Of a stretch of 64,000 bases of DNA, positions 60,811 to 64,000 are shown one piece after another. Position 1 is the stretch's first letter. Each line of letters begins with the position of its first letter. The DNA is taken from positions 62,001-126,000 of the forward strand of contig NZ_JABFHF010000004.1 of the NCBI RefSeq assembly GCF_015476655.1, given 5' to 3'. The notes beneath the pieces are model-generated. The model was not told the DNA's origin. It was given only the letters and a program-made list of their open reading frames with translations, and did not search any database. Both the position numbers and the translations under genes were made by a program. The DNA is from Aquiflexum lacus. GTDB lineage: Bacteria > Bacteroidota > Bacteroidia > Cytophagales > Cyclobacteriaceae.

Positions 60811-61102
60811 ATGTTCTATTTTGGGTTTGGTATATCAATTTAGCGAAAGTATACTATATTAGCAACATATTGTCAATCAGATGAGTAAAATTATAAAATC
60901 AAAATAAAATACTGTGTTTATCTTTCCAGGCAATATAAATCCTGCACTACATCCTTCATAACAATAAAGATATTAAACCCATATTAAAGCAGCATAATTT
61001 CTGTTTTTTTACATGCCCTGAACTTTCCCATCGACTTTTAGCTGAAATAGGAAAAACAATCAGGCTATTTGTATCATCCCAGATTTCCTTTGAATGGATA
61101 TA
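60811..61102. other. Intergenic stretch, nothing recognised
   Basis: 292 bp, AT-rich. It contains the upstream region of the InsA-like gene and the 3' side of the ZIP gene. No gene or clear terminator was seen. Confidence 0.4.
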
Positions 61103-61879
61103 CTAAAGAAACATCTCCAATAAGATAGCCAATCCAAATGCCAAAATACTGATCAAAACCTTGTTGAGATGAAATCGATGGTCCGGACTACTTTCAAAAA
61201 AGATGGTTGTCGAAATATGAAGAAAGCCTCCTGCTACCATACCATAGAAAATATTCAAGGCATTTCTGTCTAAGATATTCCTTTCATAAAAAATGTTACT
61301 CAATACCATTCCCAATGGGGACGCAAATGCAAAAATAATCAGCAAAACAAAAACCCATCTTTTTTTCATACTACTCATCAAAACGGCGACCAATGCAAAG
61401 GCTTCCGGTCCTTTATGCAAAAGGATTCCCAATAAAAGGTTATTGTTGCCATGATGGTGATGGTGACCGTGGTCATGTCCATCGTGAGCATGATCCACCA
61501 AAATACCATCATGAGATAGAAGAGTTCCTTCAAGGAAAGCATGCATAAATAAACCAATCATAATAGTATAAACCCCAACTTGAACGCCGCCATGCTGATG
61601 GTTGGGATGATGTATATGGCCATGTTCCACACCGGTAGACAATAGGGCAAGAATTTGTTGAAGTAAAAAACCCAAAAGAATGAAAAGGCCCATTTTGGTT
61701 GAATCACCTGATTCTACAAACAATTCGGGTAATATGTGCAATACGGTAATCGCAAAAAGGTAGGATCCGGCAAAGACAAGTACCAATTTAAAATATCGCT
61801 CCTCCCAACTCGGTATAAAGTACGCCAAACCACCAGCCAGCATGGCTGTTGCAAATAATAAGATAAAATTAACTGCCAT
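61103..61879 (-). CDS. ZIP-family metal transporter
   Basis: 258 aa with about eight hydrophobic helices. The family metal-site helices read HAFLEGTLL and HKGPEAFALV (HxxPE type). Two His-rich loops (HGHIHHPNHQHGG; DHAHDGHDHGHHHHHG) face the aqueous phase and are typical of zinc or iron binding. It likely moves Zn2+ or another divalent metal into the cytoplasm. It is encoded 11 bp downstream of apbE in the same direction and is probably co-transcribed. Confidence 0.92.
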   Translation of the reverse strand: MAVNFILLFATAMLAGGLAYFIPSWEERYFKLVLVFAGSYLFAITVLHILPELFVESGDSTKMGLFILLGFLLQQILALLSTGVEHGHIHHPNHQHGGVQVGVYTIMIGLFMHAFLEGTLLSHDGILVDHAHDGHDHGHHHHHGNNNLLLGILLHKGPEAFALVAVLMSSMKKRWVFVLLIIFAFASPLGMVLSNIFYERNILDRNALNIFYGMVAGGFLHISTTIFFESSPDHRFHLNKVLISILAFGLAILLEMFL

Positions 61880-61890
61880 ATTCTTTGATA

Positions 61891-62952
61891 TTAATCATGG
61901 ACAAAGGATAAATAGGGTTTAAGGCCATTGCTGGCAAAAGATTTCATCTCGCCATTCTCATCATTATAGATCAAAAATATTTCAAAATCCTTCTCTCTTT
62001 CCTGTAGGTTAATGGCCTTTTCTGTTCCCATGACCATCAATGCTGTGGCCAATGCATCTGCCTGCATGCAATCGGCAGCCAACACTGTAGCACTCAAAAG
62101 TCCATGCCTAACCGGTCTCCCTGTAAAAGGATCAATAGTATGGGAAATTTTGATACCATCTGCTTCATAATAATTCCTATAGTTGCCTGATGTGGCCATG
62201 CCCTTATTTTCCAATGCAATGACGCTAAATAGCTCGTCTGACCTTCCCAATTCCTCTGGTCTATTGACACCTACTTTCCAAAGCTCACCATTTTCATTTA
62301 CCCCTCTCGCCACTAATTCCCCACCTATTTCGATCAACAAATTTTGGATTCCTTTTGAAGCCAAATAATCAGCGACCACGTCTACACCATAACCTTTGGC
62401 GACTGCACTGAAATCAAGATATGTACCGGGCTTATTTTTTTTAATCCTGATATGGTCAAATTCGATCTGATCGAACCCTACCAAAGGTAAAATATTATTG
62501 ATATTCACACTGTCCTTTAATTGTGGCCCTTCTGGTCCAAAACCCCAAAGATTGACCAATGGGCCGACAGTAGGATCAAAAGCACCATCTGTTTTTTCGT
62601 AAACAACCTTGCTGGCTTCCAATACAGGGAGAAAAAAAGGCAAATCAAAAACCAATGAATCACTTTTATTGAAAATACTCAGTTCTGAATCAGGAATATA
62701 AGTGGAAAGGGATTGGTTAAATACAAGCATTAAGGAGTCTATTCCCTCTTTGAAATCCCTTTCTTCTTTGTCTAAGTAAACAATCCCGTAAGTCGTCCCC
62801 ATAGTATTTCCAGACAGAATGACTTTCCCTGTGGCAATTTGCACTATCTCCTGAATGGGTTTTTGCTGATTTTGTCTGTACAGATAGACAATCGCAACCA
62901 GCAATAATAGAATGATGGAATAAAGAATGTTTTTGTTAGCGTTGCTGCGCAT
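61891..62952 (-). CDS. apbE: FAD:protein FMN transferase
   Basis: 353 aa. An N-terminal hydrophobic anchor (ILYSIILLLLVAIVYLY) places the domain outside the inner membrane. Family motifs include GTTYGIVY, LDFSAVAKGYGVDVVADYL, LIEIGGELVARG and HTIDPFTGRPV, followed by the metal-site region ADCMQADALATALMVMG. ApbE proteins attach FMN covalently to a Thr of partner flavoproteins such as Na+-translocating NADH:quinone reductase subunits, or act in FAD hydrolysis. No such partner is in this window. It precedes the ZIP gene by 11 bp, and the start is divergent from ruvB. Confidence 0.94.
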   Translation of the reverse strand: MRSNANKNILYSIILLLLVAIVYLYRQNQQKPIQEIVQIATGKVILSGNTMGTTYGIVYLDKEERDFKEGIDSLMLVFNQSLSTYIPDSELSIFNKSDSLVFDLPFFLPVLEASKVVYEKTDGAFDPTVGPLVNLWGFGPEGPQLKDSVNINNILPLVGFDQIEFDHIRIKKNKPGTYLDFSAVAKGYGVDVVADYLASKGIQNLLIEIGGELVARGVNENGELWKVGVNRPEELGRSDELFSVIALENKGMATSGNYRNYYEADGIKISHTIDPFTGRPVRHGLLSATVLAADCMQADALATALMVMGTEKAINLQEREKDFEIFLIYNDENGEMKSFASNGLKPYLSFVHD

Positions 62953-63063
62953 GGAAATGGGTAAATTTTCCGAAAGTTAAAGTTATTTTCTAACAATAGT
63001 TCCAAAACAACCTTAGAAATGCAACAATATTGCCTTTAATTTCAACCTGATTTATTTAATCTT

Positions 63064-63091
63064 TTTGCCTTGATCTAAATTTCTATCTTTG
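63064..63091 (+). promoter_or_regulatory. Bacteroidota-type promoter of ruvB
   Basis: The -7 box TATCTTTG (63084-63091) matches TAnnTTTG exactly. A TTG at 63065-63067 lies 16 bp before it as a possible -33 box. The start codon is 18 bp downstream. Confidence 0.55.
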
Positions 63092-63109
63092 TAAGGCAGA
63101 TGCATAGCT

Positions 63110-64000
63110 ATGAGAGAAGATTATTTGAGTGGTGATAAAGAAAAACTGGATAACTCGGACAGGGAAATAGAGAGGGCTCTTCGGCCTTTGAGCTTTGATG
63201 ATTTCACAGGTCAGTTCAAGATTGTGGAAAACCTTAAGATCTTTGTTCTGGCGGCCAAAAGAAGAAATGAACCATTAGATCATGTTCTCCTGCATGGCCC
63301 TCCTGGATTAGGGAAAACCACCCTCAGCCATATCATAGCCAATGAATTGGAATCAGGACTGAAAATTACCTCAGGACCTGTGTTGGACAAACCGTCTGAC
63401 CTTGCAGGCCTATTGACCAATCTCGAAGAAGGCGATGTCCTTTTCATAGACGAAATCCACCGGTTAAATCCCATTGTGGAGGAATACCTGTATTCAGCAA
63501 TGGAAGATTTCAGGATAGACATCATGCTGGATTCGGGACCCAATGCCCGTTCTGTTCAGATTTCACTAAGCCCTTTTACCTTGATCGGGGCGACAACGAG
63601 ATCAGGTTTGCTTACCTCTCCTTTACGTGCAAGGTTTGGTATCAATTCCCGACTAGAATATTATGATGCCAAACTTTTGACGGGAATCGTGGAAAGATCT
63701 GCAGGAATCCTCCAAACTCCAATAGATGAAATAGCTGCCTATGAAATAGCAAGAAGAAGCAGGGGAACACCCAGGATTGCGAATATGCTACTTAGGAGAA
63801 CCCGGGATTTTGCCGAAGTAAAAGGAAATGGAACGATCAGTCTGGAAATAGCAAAATTCGCTCTCAATGCATTAGATGTGGATGAAAACGGGCTGGACGA
63901 AATGGACAACAGAATCCTGATGACCATCATAGAAAAGTTCAAAGGAGGGCCTGTTGGTCTCAGTACCATAGCAACAGCCTGCAGTGAAGAGGCAGAAACC
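63110..64000 (+). CDS. ruvB: Holliday junction branch-migration ATPase RuvB (3' end outside window)
   Basis: 297 codons are present and the frame is open to the right edge. RuvB is the hexameric AAA+ motor that with RuvA drives branch migration of Holliday junctions. The start [14 protein letters not shown] leads into the family N-terminus [13 protein letters not shown]. Walker A is [10 protein letters not shown] (from about residue 62), Walker B with DEIH at 114-117, sensor 1 in [10 protein letters not shown], the Arg finger in SPLRARFG and sensor 2 in [12 protein letters not shown]. The C-terminal winged helix is just beginning ([12 protein letters not shown]). The 157-bp region shared with apbE is the divergent promoter region. 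Confidence 0.96.
   Translation, partial: MREDYLSGDKEKLDNSDREIERALRPLSFDDFTGQFKIVENLKIFVLAAKRRNEPLDHVLLHGPPGLGKTTLSHIIANELESGLKITSGPVLDKPSDLAGLLTNLEEGDVLFIDEIHRLNPIVEEYLYSAMEDFRIDIMLDSGPNARSVQISLSPFTLIGATTRSGLLTSPLRARFGINSRLEYYDAKLLTGIVERSAGILQTPIDEIAAYEIARRSRGTPRIANMLLRRTRDFAEVKGNGTISLEIAKFALNALDVDENGLDEMDNRILMTIIEKFKGGPVGLSTIATACSEEAET

Overview
The window reads as a chromosomal segment of a Bacteroidota bacterium, most likely Cytophagales close to Cyclobacteriaceae/Algoriphagus-type genomes. The reasons are AT-leaning codon use, sparse Shine-Dalgarno sites, matches to the Bacteroidota -7 box TAnnTTTG, and many two-component regulator propeller (Reg_prop/Y_Y_Y) and TPR sensor kinases. The genus is inference. 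No rRNA, tRNA, CRISPR array or complete insertion sequence was seen.

Layout. 1-608 is the 3' part of an aldehyde dehydrogenase gene. 767-48671 is a very dense signalling island with thirteen paralogous histidine kinases. Five have an extracytoplasmic beta-propeller plus Y_Y_Y sensor, five have an extracytoplasmic TPR sensor, one is soluble with tandem GAF-like units, one has only a membrane sensor, and one keeps only a remnant of a propeller sensor. Six of them (4375-21362) form one tight operon in which propeller and TPR kinases strictly alternate. A Na+/K+:H+ antiporter gene and an alpha/beta hydrolase gene (31366-35840) interrupt the island. The second part (36094-48671) carries the outputs: stand-alone CheY-like receivers, a propeller-adenylate cyclase, a receiver-adenylate cyclase and a cNMP-binding patatin phospholipase. 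No DNA-binding response regulator is present, so the visible outputs are cAMP synthesis and protein-protein signalling.

48704-60307 is a minus-strand acetate/carboxylate block: a DnaQ-like exonuclease, a CBS/DUF294 protein, acs, a stand-alone receiver, a CrbS-like symporter-kinase, a small membrane protein, a VC_2705-type Na+:solute symporter with its DUF4212 small subunit, and an outer-membrane channel-like protein. After it come an IS1 InsA-like zinc-finger/HTH protein, a ZIP metal transporter with apbE, and the start of ruvB running off the right edge.

The most unusual signal is in the DNA of the kinase genes. The same surface loops of their catalytic cores (DHp hairpin loop, loop after the N box, strand before the G1 box, C-terminal loop) are repeatedly occupied by in-frame heptanucleotide tandem arrays and by several families of short palindromes. 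In two cases a palindrome sits inside a heptamer-type array. There are also long identical tracts between paralogs that suggest gene conversion.
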